The position numbers and the translations under genes were made by a program. Below the pieces are notes generated by a model that saw only the letters and a list, made by a program, of their open reading frames with translations, did not search any database and had not been told where the DNA came from. This document shows positions 12,531 to 24,900 of a DNA stretch of 64,000 nucleotides, one piece after another. Position 1 is the stretch's first letter. Each line of letters opens with the position of its first letter. The DNA lies in NCBI GenBank assembly GCA_902728285.1, contig CACVBU010000178.1, forward strand, positions 2,654,869 to 2,718,868, read 5' to 3'. The DNA is from Clytia hemisphaerica. Lineage: Eukaryota; Cnidaria; Hydrozoa; Leptothecata; Clytiidae.

Positions 12531-12660
12531 TGAATGATCTCCCAAAGGCTATTCGGGAAGAAGTTGATTCTATTAAATTTCGCAGTTCTTTGAAATTTTT
12601 ATTGATACAATTAATAATACTCGGGCTAGTTGTCTATGAACTGAGTGTAAAGTTGATTTG
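12524..12660 (+). pseudogene. Relic of a LINE ORF2 C-terminus
   Basis: A plus-strand frame reads LLNDLPKAIREEVDSIKFRSSLKFLL. This matches the conserved tail of CR1/Jockey-type ORF2 proteins (the N-x-LP-x-x-I-R-x-x-x-S-x-x-x-F pattern). Only the tail survives, with no reverse transcriptase upstream. It differs from the LINE at 34.2-36.7 kb. Confidence 0.5.
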
Positions 12661-14398
12661 AAGAAGAAAAATAAGGCAGAAACCTACCTTTCTGTTTGTA
12701 GATATCCCTCAAAGAAAATTGCTGAATAACAAAATCTGCTGTGCGTTACTTCATTTATTCATTTGATTTATGACGTCATTTTTACTGCGGAATAGTCACC
12801 AATGTTCAATACAAAACAATAGTTTTTCGCCCGTTTCAGAAAGAAAAGTTTACTCCTTGGAAAAGTAAAAACTTAAGCTATTGTGTCTCATTCGATTTAG
12901 AACTCATTAGCATAAGAAAAGAGCTTTTTTCTCAAAGACATACAACTATCTATTAACAATAGGTTTAACGCTTTAATTTTTGAAAGAAAATTCAATTTTA
13001 GAAATTAGCTGTTATTATTCCAACTATACACGTTAAAGTAACGACAAAAAGATTTCATTTTTTTCCATGCGCGTATTTGATTTTTCCATGCGTATTTGTT
13101 TTGAGCACGAATTTCAACCATAGTCAAAAGATCAGTTATGAGATTTGAAGATAAAAACTTTTGTTTTGAGTTCCTTTACACTGTCTTTAAAAGTTGTTTG
13201 TGAATTTATTCTATCAAGAGTAATTAGCAATCTAATTACAAAAAAGATATTATGAACCTGAAAAAGACATAAATAAAGCGTGATATTACCCTAAAAAAGT
13301 GCTTAGTTTCGATGGGTAATTAACCTTCAATTTTTTTTTAATTATCTGCAAAAGATTGAACTATCTTAAGATTTTTTTCAAAATGTCTTTTCTTCGCCGA
13401 AAATAAGGTCCTCAAAGTTAAAATACTTGTCTTCGCAAAGTGTCTTAATTTTCTTCTTCGTTAAGTTTTTTCAATGCAATTTTTGAATTCTCAGATTCAG
13501 GAATAGTTGACCCAACAGAAAAAGTATAACATGCCATAGTTTTGTTCATTACATCAGTCAGAAAAATACATTTTATACACGATAACTATGAAAAATTCAC
13601 TATGGTCAGAGCGCTTAAAGTCGTCGTAGAAAGGGCCGTCTCAGAAAGGTCCGTCATAAGAAGAGCCATGATTTACCAGGTTTGGTCTTTCCATGATTAT
13701 TTATTTTGAGCATGCCTTTTCCCTTTTTGTGAGGACCTTGACAATTTAGGAGATTAGGGTCGGAGTCAAGAAGGCCGTCGTAGAGGGACATAATTTACAA
13801 TTTTACCTTAATCCGGCGTTAATTTTTACTCGACTGCTAAATTATCAACATTTTATGATGAAAGATGAAAATAAATATTAGATAATTTCTAAAATTTCTA
13901 AAATTTTACAATACAAAAATTACAAAAAATTTTCAATCATTACTGTACATATGATTAGTGCATAAGCACTGAACTCTGAGTGATGTACTTTTTAGGTTTT
14001 TAATGGAAAACAGCTTTCAAAATATTGATATATGGCTCTGGTTCTTTAACTAATCGAGCAGTTTTATGGCATTGATTTACCACACTTTTTTATAAAATTT
14101 TGCTTGCCATTTTTTGTAATTTACACCTCTTTTACTAATTTTAAACCAGCATGTTTTAAAGATTTTGTTTTTAATAGGTAATTACCATATAACGATTCTT
14201 CATTACATGCTCTTTTTTCCTTTTGTGAAAGTATCATGGCGACACATGCTTTCATTTTTAAACATCGCGAGTCGAAACAAGTTCGAGTCGAGACAATACA
14301 ATCCTTGCAATTCAGATTTTTCTGCCTTGCTTTTTTATTCCGAGGAAAAAAGTTTTCTTCATTAAATTGGTTGTGATCATTCAATTCCCATAAGAGAC
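12661..14398. other. Non-coding, no gene seen
   Basis: AT-rich sequence with no convincing frame. A short region at 13615-13800 repeats words like GGGCCGTC and GTCGTAGA. Confidence 0.45.
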
Positions 14399-14402
14399 TT
14401 AA

Positions 14403-14959
14403 CCCTATTCAAACTAGGCTTTTAGGGGCGGTTCAGAACTAGGGGGGGGCTTTTCCTGTACCACCCCTTAACTTTTGATCTGGTGGGTCTTTTTGGATGA
14501 AATTTGGCAGACAAGATCCTTGTGACGTAAGGTAACTTTTGACTAAAAATTTTTTTGATGACGTCACTTATCATGCCCAAAGTGAGCAAAAACCGAAAAT
14601 TTCCTTTGTTCTTATAAATAGCTATTGTATTCTAACAAAGACTTTAGAAAAAAGTTGCCTGAGTTTAAAATGCTTATTTTATCCTAAATATTCAATAAAT
14701 TACGGTTTAAACGATATATTTGACAATGAAAATAAATTTGTATTGGAAAAGTGTCAATTTTTGTGACACCTTACTGTCAGAAATGTCATCATGCTCAAGG
14801 TGTGATAATATTTAGGTGTCAATTTTTTTTTTATTTTGAAGCTAAATAAAAGTTAAGAATTTACAGAAAATTTCACGGCAAAAGCTCTATTATTTCAGGA
14901 GCTATTAGCAATAGTTTGACCTCCGAACAGAAAGAGCCCCCCCCCTAGTACGAATAGGG
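14403..14959. mobile_element. piggyBac-like MITE with TTAA duplication
   Basis: Flanked by TTAA at 14399-14402 and 14960-14963. Ends are CCCTATTCAAACTAGG and CCTAGTACGAATAGGG. TTAA targets with termini starting CCC are the signature of the piggyBac superfamily. There is no transposase frame. A truncated relative ends at about 44194 with AATAGGGTTAA. Confidence 0.7.
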
Positions 14960-15354
14960 TTAAAATTTTCCTGAGAGTCTCTTATAATTCCTTGGTTCGT
15001 CCACCCCCCTGTATGGAAATAAAATGGAATGGCCCATTCAATGTCCTCTAACGTAAAACGTCTCATTGGTCCAGCGCCCAGCAGAATGGACCTTTAAAAA
15101 GCAACTGATCGAAAAGATTTTGTCTTTGTCGGGGCCTGTGCGCGCAATAAATTAACAAGTCCAGGCTAAACCAACCGCCGATCTAGAATTTTTGCCCCGC
15201 CTACCCGCGCGATGTTTGACCTATGTTTTGGATTGAATTGGTAGTAGAGTCAAATTTCCCGGTTAGATTAAAGTGTTGTTTCAGGTAGGGTTAGGGCTAG
15301 GGTTGGGGATGGGAGTTAACCCCTGGTTAGGGTTTTAGCCAATGAAGTAGAAGC

Positions 15355-15635
15355 CGAAGGCTAGAAGTCAATCTCTTTGGTAGGATTTGAAGCCAACAAA
15401 TCCTACCAAAGTTGCGCGGCCTTGAGCGGCTCGCCTGGTTTTTACACAAATGACAGATTGAAACTAAAATTTACCGCCAAATTTCGAAAAAAATATCAAT
15501 CGTAAACAAAGGAATTGCTAGATTCAATCTGTCGTCAAAAATACAACGCATTTTTTAAGGCTTCACTTTTTCTTGCCTGAGAAAGGTTAGAGATTCTACT
15601 CTAGCCCTTCGGGCTTCAAACTCAATGGTTTTAGC
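15355..15635. mobile_element. MITE family C, copy 1
   Basis: Nearly the same sequence as 56911-57199. It shares TCAATCTCTTTGGTAGGATT, TTGCGCGGCCTTGAGCG and the end CTAGCCCTTCGGGCTT. The left end is degraded and abuts a TAGGGTTAGGGCTAGGGTTG tract at 15286-15310. Confidence 0.7.
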
Positions 15636-15706
15636 CCCCGGCTAGCGTTTGGAGTAAATACCATGTTTATAAGGAACTTTGAACTCCCTTATGCAGTTGT
15701 GACTAG

Positions 15707-15783
15707 ATGGCCGCGTGGTTAAGGCGCTGGCGTTCTAATCATAGGTGCTTTGTATATAGTGGGTTCGAATCCCATCAGCGGCA
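15707..15783 (+). repeat. tRNA-like sequence (SINE head or tRNA relic)
   Basis: A-box-like TGGCCGCGTGG at 15708 and B-box GGTTCGAATCC at about 15762, with TTCTAATC in an anticodon-like place. The cloverleaf does not close in standard form, so it is not called a functional tRNA. Confidence 0.5.
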
Positions 15784-16186
15784 AAAGTTTCGAAATTTCG
15801 GGAAATGCATCAAAAACTTTCAAAACAATACAAAGCAATACAAAGAAAGTGTCAAAAATAGAAGCTCAGATTGGAGGATGGGAATAAGGAATTTTTTTTG
15901 CGTCACTTAAGGAACCCGGTACGAACGATATTCGGTTATTGCCACGTCAGCTGGACCTTCACGCCACTCCGGCTTCTTGTCTTCCATTAGCAAACAATAA
16001 ATATTTTTGTTAGAATATAAAGTCTATAATTTCCGTGGATAGCCATCTACCGGGTCTCTCAGAAAAAATCGCCCCATTTTGAAACAATTCTTCTGGAGTT
16101 CTATTAACTCTTAAAGAGTCAATCCTTTTGCAATGGAAGGATAAACTTAAATCTTGAGGGGTCATTTGTGAAATGCGGTCAGCTAG

Positions 16187-18008
16187 GGGGCCGTCCATAG
16201 TACGTACACACTAAAGGGAAGAGGGGGTCTTCTCAAAAGCATATACTTGCGTACAGGGGGAGGGGAGGGAAATTTTTCATAGCCCTCTTCTGCTTGTTTT
16301 TTTTGTCGACTTTTACGCTTCTTATACACATCAAAAAAAGAAAAAAGTTTTTTAATGAGCATTGAGTGGGGGGTCGAATGAAAAAGAAATGGGGGCGTAC
16401 GGGGTTTGTGATTTCCGAAATACCGAATAATTTTGCTAAAATTTCCGATATTCCGTAAAAAATTCTTGCAATTCCGATACCGACTTTTTTGGGTATTTTT
16501 CCTCGTTTTGACTAATTTTTCATCAAATTTGATTTTTCATGTATGAATTCCGAAAAACTTTATAATACCGAAATTCCAAAACAAAAGCTCATGGATTTCC
16601 GATACCGAAACAATTTCAGCATTCCGAAATACCGAAGGAGTTTTGCGGGAATTTTGCCCGATTTCCGCAATTCTGAAGAAAAAAGGGTTAATTTCGGCGA
16701 TTCCGAAATATCGTAAGCCCCTCACAAAGAACATCTCAACAAAAAATTGAGTAATTCAGCTAAGAACATTGATGTATGCTTATAAATAGTGATTCTTATA
16801 GATAAAGATGCATTTTTTGAGCTGAAAAATTCGTTTTTTACAAAAATCAGCTTGAGCCATCTGTTACCTACTTTCATGCAAAAATTAGAAAAAATTAATG
16901 ATCCAATTTTTCACAAAGTCCAAAAAACCCGTTTTTTTTTTGAAAATCGGGTTTCATCACATTTGAGGGTTTATAGTTATGCATCTTTGTGCAAAAAATC
17001 ATAAAGAATGAAAGAGCCAATCTCGAGAAAAGTTGGTAACGAACGGACGGACGAACGAACGGACAAAGGTTAATTTATAGAACCTCCACCGGCGTAGGTC
17101 CAAAAAACCCAATTAATTCTGAAAAAAACGGCGATTACCGGCATTTTTGGCAGGATAAAAATTTGCCATGTTTTGGGCATTGCTAATACGCATCTTTGTA
17201 CAAAAGATCAGAAAAAACTAAGGATAAAATCTCAAGAAAATCCCTAAAAACCGGTTTTTCCGGCCAGTTTTTTTCGGCTGGAAAAGTATGTTTATTGAAA
17301 TTCTGGCTCTGTCACATTTTAGGTATTGCTATTTTGCATCAGTGTGCAAAATTTCATGAAAAAATATAAAGTAAAACTCGAGAAATTCAAGAAAAACCTG
17401 TTCTTCCGGCGATTCTCTGCTGTTCCGTCGAACGTGTTTGATGGTGGGCATTGTTATCGATAATAATTTTGTGTGAAAAAACAAAGAAATATCAGGAAAA
17501 AGTCCAATGAAAATCTGCAAAAACGGCGATTTTCGGCATATTTCCGGCATTTTCGGCCAGAAAAGAATTTTTCTTATAAAAATAGGACTCAGCCATGTTT
17601 TGAGCATTGCTAATACGCATCTTTGTGCTAAAAATCAGGAAAAAACTAATGATGATATCTCGAGAAAAATGCCAAAAATGCCGGTTTTTCAGGCATATTT
17701 CCGGGAATTTCAGCCGGTTTTTTCGAAAATCGGGCTCGGGTTACATTTCGGGCATCATAATTTTGCACCTTTGTGCCAAAAATCAGAAAAAACTAATGAG
17801 CCAATCTCGAGAAAAGCTGGTAACAGACGGACTAAAGGACCTCAGAGGTAGGGGGTCATGTACGTACGCAAGAATTTTCCAAATATTTGACACCCCATCC
17901 CCCCTTGTACGAGAAAAATATAAATGACGTCATTCAAACAATAGACATACGCTTTTGCTAAACCCCCCTCTCCCCCCTTCACTGCGTACGTACTATATGG
18001 ATGGCCCC
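16187..18008. mobile_element. 1.8-kb inverted-repeat element, GGGGCCGTCC family copy 1
   Basis: Ends GGGGCCGTCCATAGTACGTA and TACTATATGGATGGCCCC, flanked by TAG at 16184-16186 and 18009-18011. The interior has five degenerate units beginning GCATCTTTGTGCAAAAAATC (about 16981, 17180, 17335, 17618, 17766), each followed by CTCGAGAAAA. No enzyme is encoded. A short copy is at 44217-44622. Confidence 0.75.
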
Positions 18009-18645
18009 TAGGTCCAAAAAATGAAATTCATTTACTTCTTGAATTCCACAAAGATGATTGCTTCATTCATATTCCCATTAAATTTCGAGGTATAGTTGAT
18101 GCTCTGTAATTCGAAAATCTACTATTCGATGGAAATCCAATGGATCTTAAATCAAATCAGAGAGCGTCAACTGTCGGTCAACTGTATATAATTTTATTTT
18201 ATTTATGCAAGCAAAAACTAAAAATACCCCTTCACTTTTGACAGTAGAATCACATCAAATATCTTTATGTCACAGAGCGAGCTCAAATGCCAAAATATAA
18301 CACTCTTGTCGAAAAATAGAAATGGACAACTATAGAACGAAGCTAAAGTAAGTCTTTCGGATTCACCGTAAAACACAATAGCGAGTTTTTTTTGCGTTGA
18401 CTTCATTTACCGTTGCCCTCGATATCGTTCGATACATAAACTCGCTATCATACCAGTGAGTGTGGCTAAAGTCATAATTTATCCAATGTTCAGGCTATTA
18501 AAATCAAAACCAAAGCCACTATGCAAAAAGAACGAATCAACATTACTGTAAAAATTGGGTGTTGATGCCATAAGAAATTCCAGAATCGAAGAGCTCACCA
18601 ATTTTTTGTCAAACTATCTTGCAGAGTGCAATGATAATTGTTAAT

Positions 18646-18897
18646 AGACACGTTTTTTTTATAAGAACATCCAAACTTTTTGAAGCCTCCGGATGTTCTT
18701 AAAACTTTTTGAGTCTCAAGCCTAAAAATGTTCTTAACATTTTCTTATTTTCACCATTTTTTTAGCACTTTTGCCCAATGCAAGAAACCGGCTGTTTTAG
18801 GATCGGCAAAGCCTTAAAATGTTCTTAACTTGTTCTCAACATTTCGGCCATCGAAGCCTTATGTTCATATATAGTTTGTTCTTATAAAAATAACGTT
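18646..18897. mobile_element. TAAGAAC-type MITE, copy in 3' flank of EMI/EGF gene
   Basis: Begins ACACGTTTTTTTTATAAGAAC and ends TTGTTCTTATAAAAATAACG. The interior repeats TGTTCTTA and AAGCCT words. Other copies are at 29621-29873 and 61477-61745, and it lies just downstream of the stop at 18999. Confidence 0.65.
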
Positions 18898-18998
18898 TAG
18901 TACCTCTGCTTGAAAATTAATCAAGATCGAGTCTGTTAAGTCTATCACATGGCGTACTAAAGTTACTTTAGAACACCATGGTCTATCACAATAATATG

Positions 18999-21900
18999 TT
19001 AAGAATTCTTTTTTAGCCATACTTTGACCACAATACAAGCAGCTATTAATACCACAGCTACAATACAACCGACTATCAAAGGTGAATGTAAATGTAATTT
19101 GCCATCACTGGATTTAACCAGTTTATCAATGTCATGGTTAGCGGAGTTTAACGTTGTAATGTTTAATGAATTACTGGTTAAGTTAGTATTAGTGTTATTA
19201 GGTGATGAAGATTTCAGATTAGTCTGATTTGAGATACTTCGTGATGTTTTCAATCGATGATGATGAGGTCCTGGTGATGGTTTAACTGATGGTTGATGGT
19301 GTATTCGATTATCGTTAGTGACAATTTTAGTGGTGACTGAGAGAGATGTTGGTGTTAATTTAATAGTAGTCGTGGTAAGAGATGTCGTGGTTATTGGTGA
19401 ACGAGTATCTGTTAAGGAATAGTTTTTCGATATATACTTTAAAGGCTGATCTCGTATGTAAGTTTAGATTTGGTATTTTTCAAACTAGAGTTCATAGCGA
19501 CATGTGAGTGAAGGTAGAGAGTCTATCACCATATTTCCCTAACACCCTGCCTGGGGAAGAGCTTGGGAGTTCATAGAAACCAAAACAGCCTCTTTAGGTT
19601 GTAAAGAAATTCTCTCGTTCTCATAAAACTTGTTATAGTAGAATGCATCAAGACACATTGGCCCTTCTGATATCTGTTCACTCTTTAATAAAATAAGGCT
19701 TATACTAGAACAGTGAAAAAGACTTCATAATATTCACTGTCGATTCCAAATTTAAAGGTTTTATTTTTACATAAGTGTTCCCGTTTCATATCAGACACAT
19801 GTTTCATATCAGGACAGTGTCTTTCAAAAAGTAAGCAAAAAGTTGTTGTTCTTTTCCTCTTTCTGACCAATCTTGCTCCACATATGTGTCAATCCAATGT
19901 GAAAAAGCTTGTGGGTTAAAATTGACAAATAAGCAAGCGATATCACTCTTATTTAAAAACAAAACCTTTAAAATTAATTCAGTTTTTGAGTCGTACCTTC
20001 GCAAGTCTTTTTGTCATCCTTTAGAATCCAACCAATCGGGCACGAGCAAAGGAAACTCCCTTTCGTATTGATACAAGCATGTGAACAACCTCCATTCAAG
20101 ACAAGACATTCATCATGATCTACAGATTTAAAAAAAAAGATGTTGTTTGTGGTTTAATCAAATGAGCTCTCGAAATATTTGGTCTTTTTTTTGACCTGTT
20201 TGACTAATCAGCGCGACAGAATTTTCTTTGAATAATAGAAATCTTGCAGGGCGATGAGACACTCCTCTATATACCCCCCCCCCATTTTTAAATCTTCATC
20301 CACTTTATTTGGATGACCCCAGCGGATTTTTTTCAAAGGGGCACCGTGGGTGCAAAAAGACGCCTTTAATTACTAATTTCGGCGCTCCTTTGCTCTTTTA
20401 CACCTTAGATGTGAGAGTGTTCGGCCAAAAAGAGAGAAAATTTCGTGCTCGCTTCACTCGAGTTATTTTTTAAAAAATATTTACTTTTCATAGGGGGCGC
20501 CAAAATCAAAATCTTCTGAAATTGCATCCCCAGTTTGCCCGAATTTTAGTCGACCCACCACGCTACTGGATGAGACACTTCTCTATACACCCCCGCTCCT
20601 CCAATTTTTAAATCTTCATCCACTTTATTTGAAATGATATCCAAATGCTTTGAAGATTTTTAGCCTGCAAAAGCCTTTTATAGTCATAAATGAAACCTCT
20701 TATTTCATGGCAAAGCTATTTAAGTTATGAAAATGTAATATCAAAATATTTCCAAAGGAAATAAGTTTGGTCGACAATTAGTCGGATTTACCTTCGCAAG
20801 TCTTTTTATCATCTTTCAGAATCCAACCAATCGGGCACGAGCAAAGGAAACTCCCTTTCGTATTGATACAAGCATGTGAACATCCTCCATTCGAGACTAG
20901 ACATTCATTGTGATCTACAGATTTAAAAAAAAGATGTTGTTTGTAATGGTTTAGTCAACTGAGCTCTCAAATTGGTCTTAAAGATTTTCTTATTTTGGGA
21001 TCTTTTCATCGTGATTTTCTCAACTATATTAATCTGATGGCTGTCAACGGAGCCGGGAGTGAAGAAGTCTATTCCCTTTTCTATTTGTGCTAGATCTGGA
21101 AGGTCGAATGTAGCAGGTCGAATGCTGAGGTGGAGCCCCAAGGGGAGGGGTACTTAGGCAAAAATGGGTGCTGGGTATGTGCGGACGGTAAGGGTCGGTT
21201 TTTTCACATTTCAAAGTCTCTCTAAGGGTCGGAAAAATCACGATTTTACTAAATTTTTAATTTAAAGTGAAAAAATTGTAAAAAAGTCTCTCTATAAAGG
21301 GTACCAATTTTTAATTTTTTCAAAAGTCGAAGAAAACTTTTTTAAAAAGAGTCTCTCTAAGGGTCACCTTTTCACCAAAAATCAGTCTCTCTAAGGGTCG
21401 GTTTTCGGAGGTCCCGTCCACACAGACCCCTTATCCGCCAACCCTAGTACCCCCCCCCCCCGGTGGAGCACCGCATCTACTCTCAGCTCTCAGTAACTTA
21501 TCGCCTAGATCAAATTACCCAAACTAAGCTACTCACCCGCTCAATTGGCGGTGACCGGGGATCGAACCCACAATCCTTAGATTGTAAGGCGAATGCTCTA
21601 CCGACTAAGCTACGCGGCCAATTCTTACAAAGAAAAGTAGATTCATTGTATGTACATCACGGACCAAATAGTTGATTGGTTGTAAGTAATGTAAAATTAG
21701 ACGGTTTGAGCCACTCCCATATACGTCTCTCCTATATTTTTTTAAATCTTTCTTATCCATTTGATTTAAATTTGACGGTTTTAGACTTTTGTCCTACAAA
21801 GTCCTCTTATAGTTCAAAATTAAACCCCTAACTTACTAAAATTGAAATCCTAAATTAATTTAATCTTCATTCACATTCAACAACTTGTAGCTTGAATATC

Positions 21901-24900
21901 TATTTCTAAGTTTTTTCTTTAACCCTTTAAGTGCCACGGTCATTTTTTTCTAAGTTTTTTAAAGAAAATCGCTAGTTCAAACTTTAAAGGCCTATATCTC
22001 CGGATCTAGAAGGAGTTAGAAGCTCGTTTATAGCTCGTTGGACCTGCCTGAATGATAGAAAGGAGCCCAATGGTAAAACTTCAAACTAATTCGCTGGAGG
22101 GCAGAATCAAGTAAAGCAGGGCTAAATTTAGAGGTTCTTGGATCACTCGTTGACCAAAAATGGTCAAAAAAAGGTCGAAATCTTAAAAAAGTGGATTTTT
22201 ATCAAATTATTGGGATGCATACCGTCAAACAATTTGGCCACACGTTTCTGACTCTTCTTATCATTATTATCATAATTGTTCAAATAACAGAGAGATTCGA
22301 ATCGTAATCGTAGAGAGTTTAGAGAGGTTTTCTACCTGACAAGAACTGACGGTGACAGTAAGTTAAAATTATAGAAATTTGAATAAACGAGAGTTGACTG
22401 CAATTCTTTATAATCTGAAATCACTCCCCTTCATTACATGTTGGAAATTGACTTTGATTTTATCCTCATTCGAAATTCGAGTGCAAAAATTGCACTTCAA
22501 AACGATCTCCAGTGGGTTTTTAAGCTTTGAGCAATAGAATTTCTACCCCCATTGGGATTTCGAAAGAATAAATTTTTGTGCCCTCTGTGGTAAAAAGTTC
22601 CAACGGGGCTGTGAGGCAGGGGTATGGTGTGGAGGGTAACTATAGCGTTGTTCCCCTTACTTTTGATTTAATTCGTGACGTCACAAACCATTACTTTCGG
22701 CATCCGGTTAGAACATACGTTTGAAAACAAGATGGCCGTTGTATTGAATCTGTTTCTATATTTGTCAAACTTGGTTTTCGTAAATGTTTTTATGAGCGTA
22801 TTAATATGAAAAAAATAAAAAATAACTGGAGGATCCCTTTAAACTGAGTGAAGTTTAATCATGAAGGAATCAAGTAGAGTTGTTCGAAGCAATTTAAACT
22901 CCAGAACTCCTTTATGGAAATAAAACACGCAGATCTGCTGGCATTTTTTTAGAGGAATGACGAAAGCCGGGTGAGATTTTTGGGATGCATACCGTCAAAC
23001 AATTTTGCCACACGTTTCTGACTCTTCTTATCATTATTATCATAATTGTTCAAATAACAGAGAGATTCGAATCGTAATCGTAGAGAGTTTTGAGAGGTTT
23101 TCTACCTGACAAGAACTGACGGTGACAGTAAGTTAAAATTATAAAAATTCGAATAAACGAGAGTTGACTGCAATAGACCTTATCGAAGTTTTTGATTTTT
23201 CTAAAAAAGCGATGCATTGTGGGATTGTTTCGAGTGTATTACAATAGAATTCTCTCGAGGAATTCCTAAGAGATTTCTATTGTAATGCACTCGAAATAAT
23301 CCCACAAAGCATCGCTTTTTTAGAAAAATCAAAAACTCCGATAAGGTCTATTCTTTATAATCTGAAATCACTCACCTTGATTACATGTTGGTCCAGTATA
23401 TCCTTTGGAACAGAGACATTTGTTTGGTGCTACACAAACTCCATTTAAACATCCATCTTTGCAAACAGCTATGAGTAGAAATGAAAGAATTCTGATAGAA
23501 TATAAAGTAGACTCACGGTTATTTGAAGCTCTAAGGGATATAAGAATTCACTTCGAACAACCGAAAACTTCATTTTCCCGCCAGATTTTCAACTTAACAA
23601 ATTACGCATGCGCATGCGCTCCAATACACGGGTTTCATGTCTGGGAAATTGCTTGAAGAGTTTAAATAGCCATGAATATTGAAACCTAATTTTATTCGCA
23701 GAAAATCAATGTTCTCACTCGACGATCACCCAATAAGAAAAATTCGAATAACTGCGAGGGTGATTTAGCTTATAATTGGCCCCAAGAGGAATAGAAATCG
23801 CTTCGAATAACTGAAAGTTCGAATAACTGAAAGTTCGAATCACTGAAGTTCGAATAACCGATAATGTTTTTGCCTGAGTTGGGTAAGCAGATTCAAGGGG
23901 AACGTCATCTCACTTCAAATAACTGAATTATTCGAAAAAGTGCAGGTTCGAATAACCGGCAGTCCACTACGTAATACGTCTGACTGGGGAAGACAAAAAA
24001 AAAGGTGATTTGGATCTCATACTCTTATCATAAACATTCTGAAATTCATACGCTAGACTATGCTATAGTCTAAGACGAATCACTATCTTTTTTTTTTTTT
24101 GCCGAAAAGAGTTAACAGTCGGTAGAGTTTGTCAGTCTGTTTTTCGTTTCTTCGAATTTTTTTTTTTTCGTATACCGCCATAACGCCATACCGTCATATT
24201 TTCCCGCCTTTACTATCACTGTAACGGACGATAATATCGTCTATTCATACGCTTGAGCCCCTCTAACCTTTTTTCTCATGTTGATCAAGTCTTAGGATCG
24301 TTGAATTTAGATAGGATCCTGATGTTGGATGATAGTTGTATTTGATATCATTTTGTTGAACATTCACTGGGAATGAACTTTTTCTACAAAATTCGATGCA
24401 CGGTCACAACAAACTTGGTAATCCAAATAAATCCCTAGTTTTAGACCTAGATGTAGGATACATTGAATTCATGGGCCCCAGCGAGTCATTTTGAGTGGGG
24501 GGGGGCAACATTTTGGAAAAAAATGTCTGTCACCATGGTTGGGCGACGAAGAAAATTTTTCACTTTTTACATCCTCAAACACCTTAAAACGATATCTAAT
24601 TGGGGAGAATAATAGTTTTTGTGATTTGATTTGGTCTTAAACCAGCTTAAAATAGTAACTCTTAAAAACGTATGACATGGTCTACCAAAAAGTGGGGGGG
24701 CATGTAGAGGGGCCATGTAGAATACCAGATAATTCTTCAGTGACTGCTAAAACAACCTTTCTGTTTGTTTTTTTTAATGAGTTTTGTGTTCTAACTAGGC
24801 TGCACGCATCCACTCTGATATGTTTTATATAGGGGATGAGCAACGTTCATAAAATTCCATTCCGAGAGTTACACCCAAATTTGGGGGTAACCAGCTCGAA

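Noticed and set aside
15286..15325. Telomere-like TAGGGTTAGGGCTAGGGTTG tract
   Set aside because: Only a few imperfect units next to a MITE; not a telomere or convincing interstitial telomeric array.
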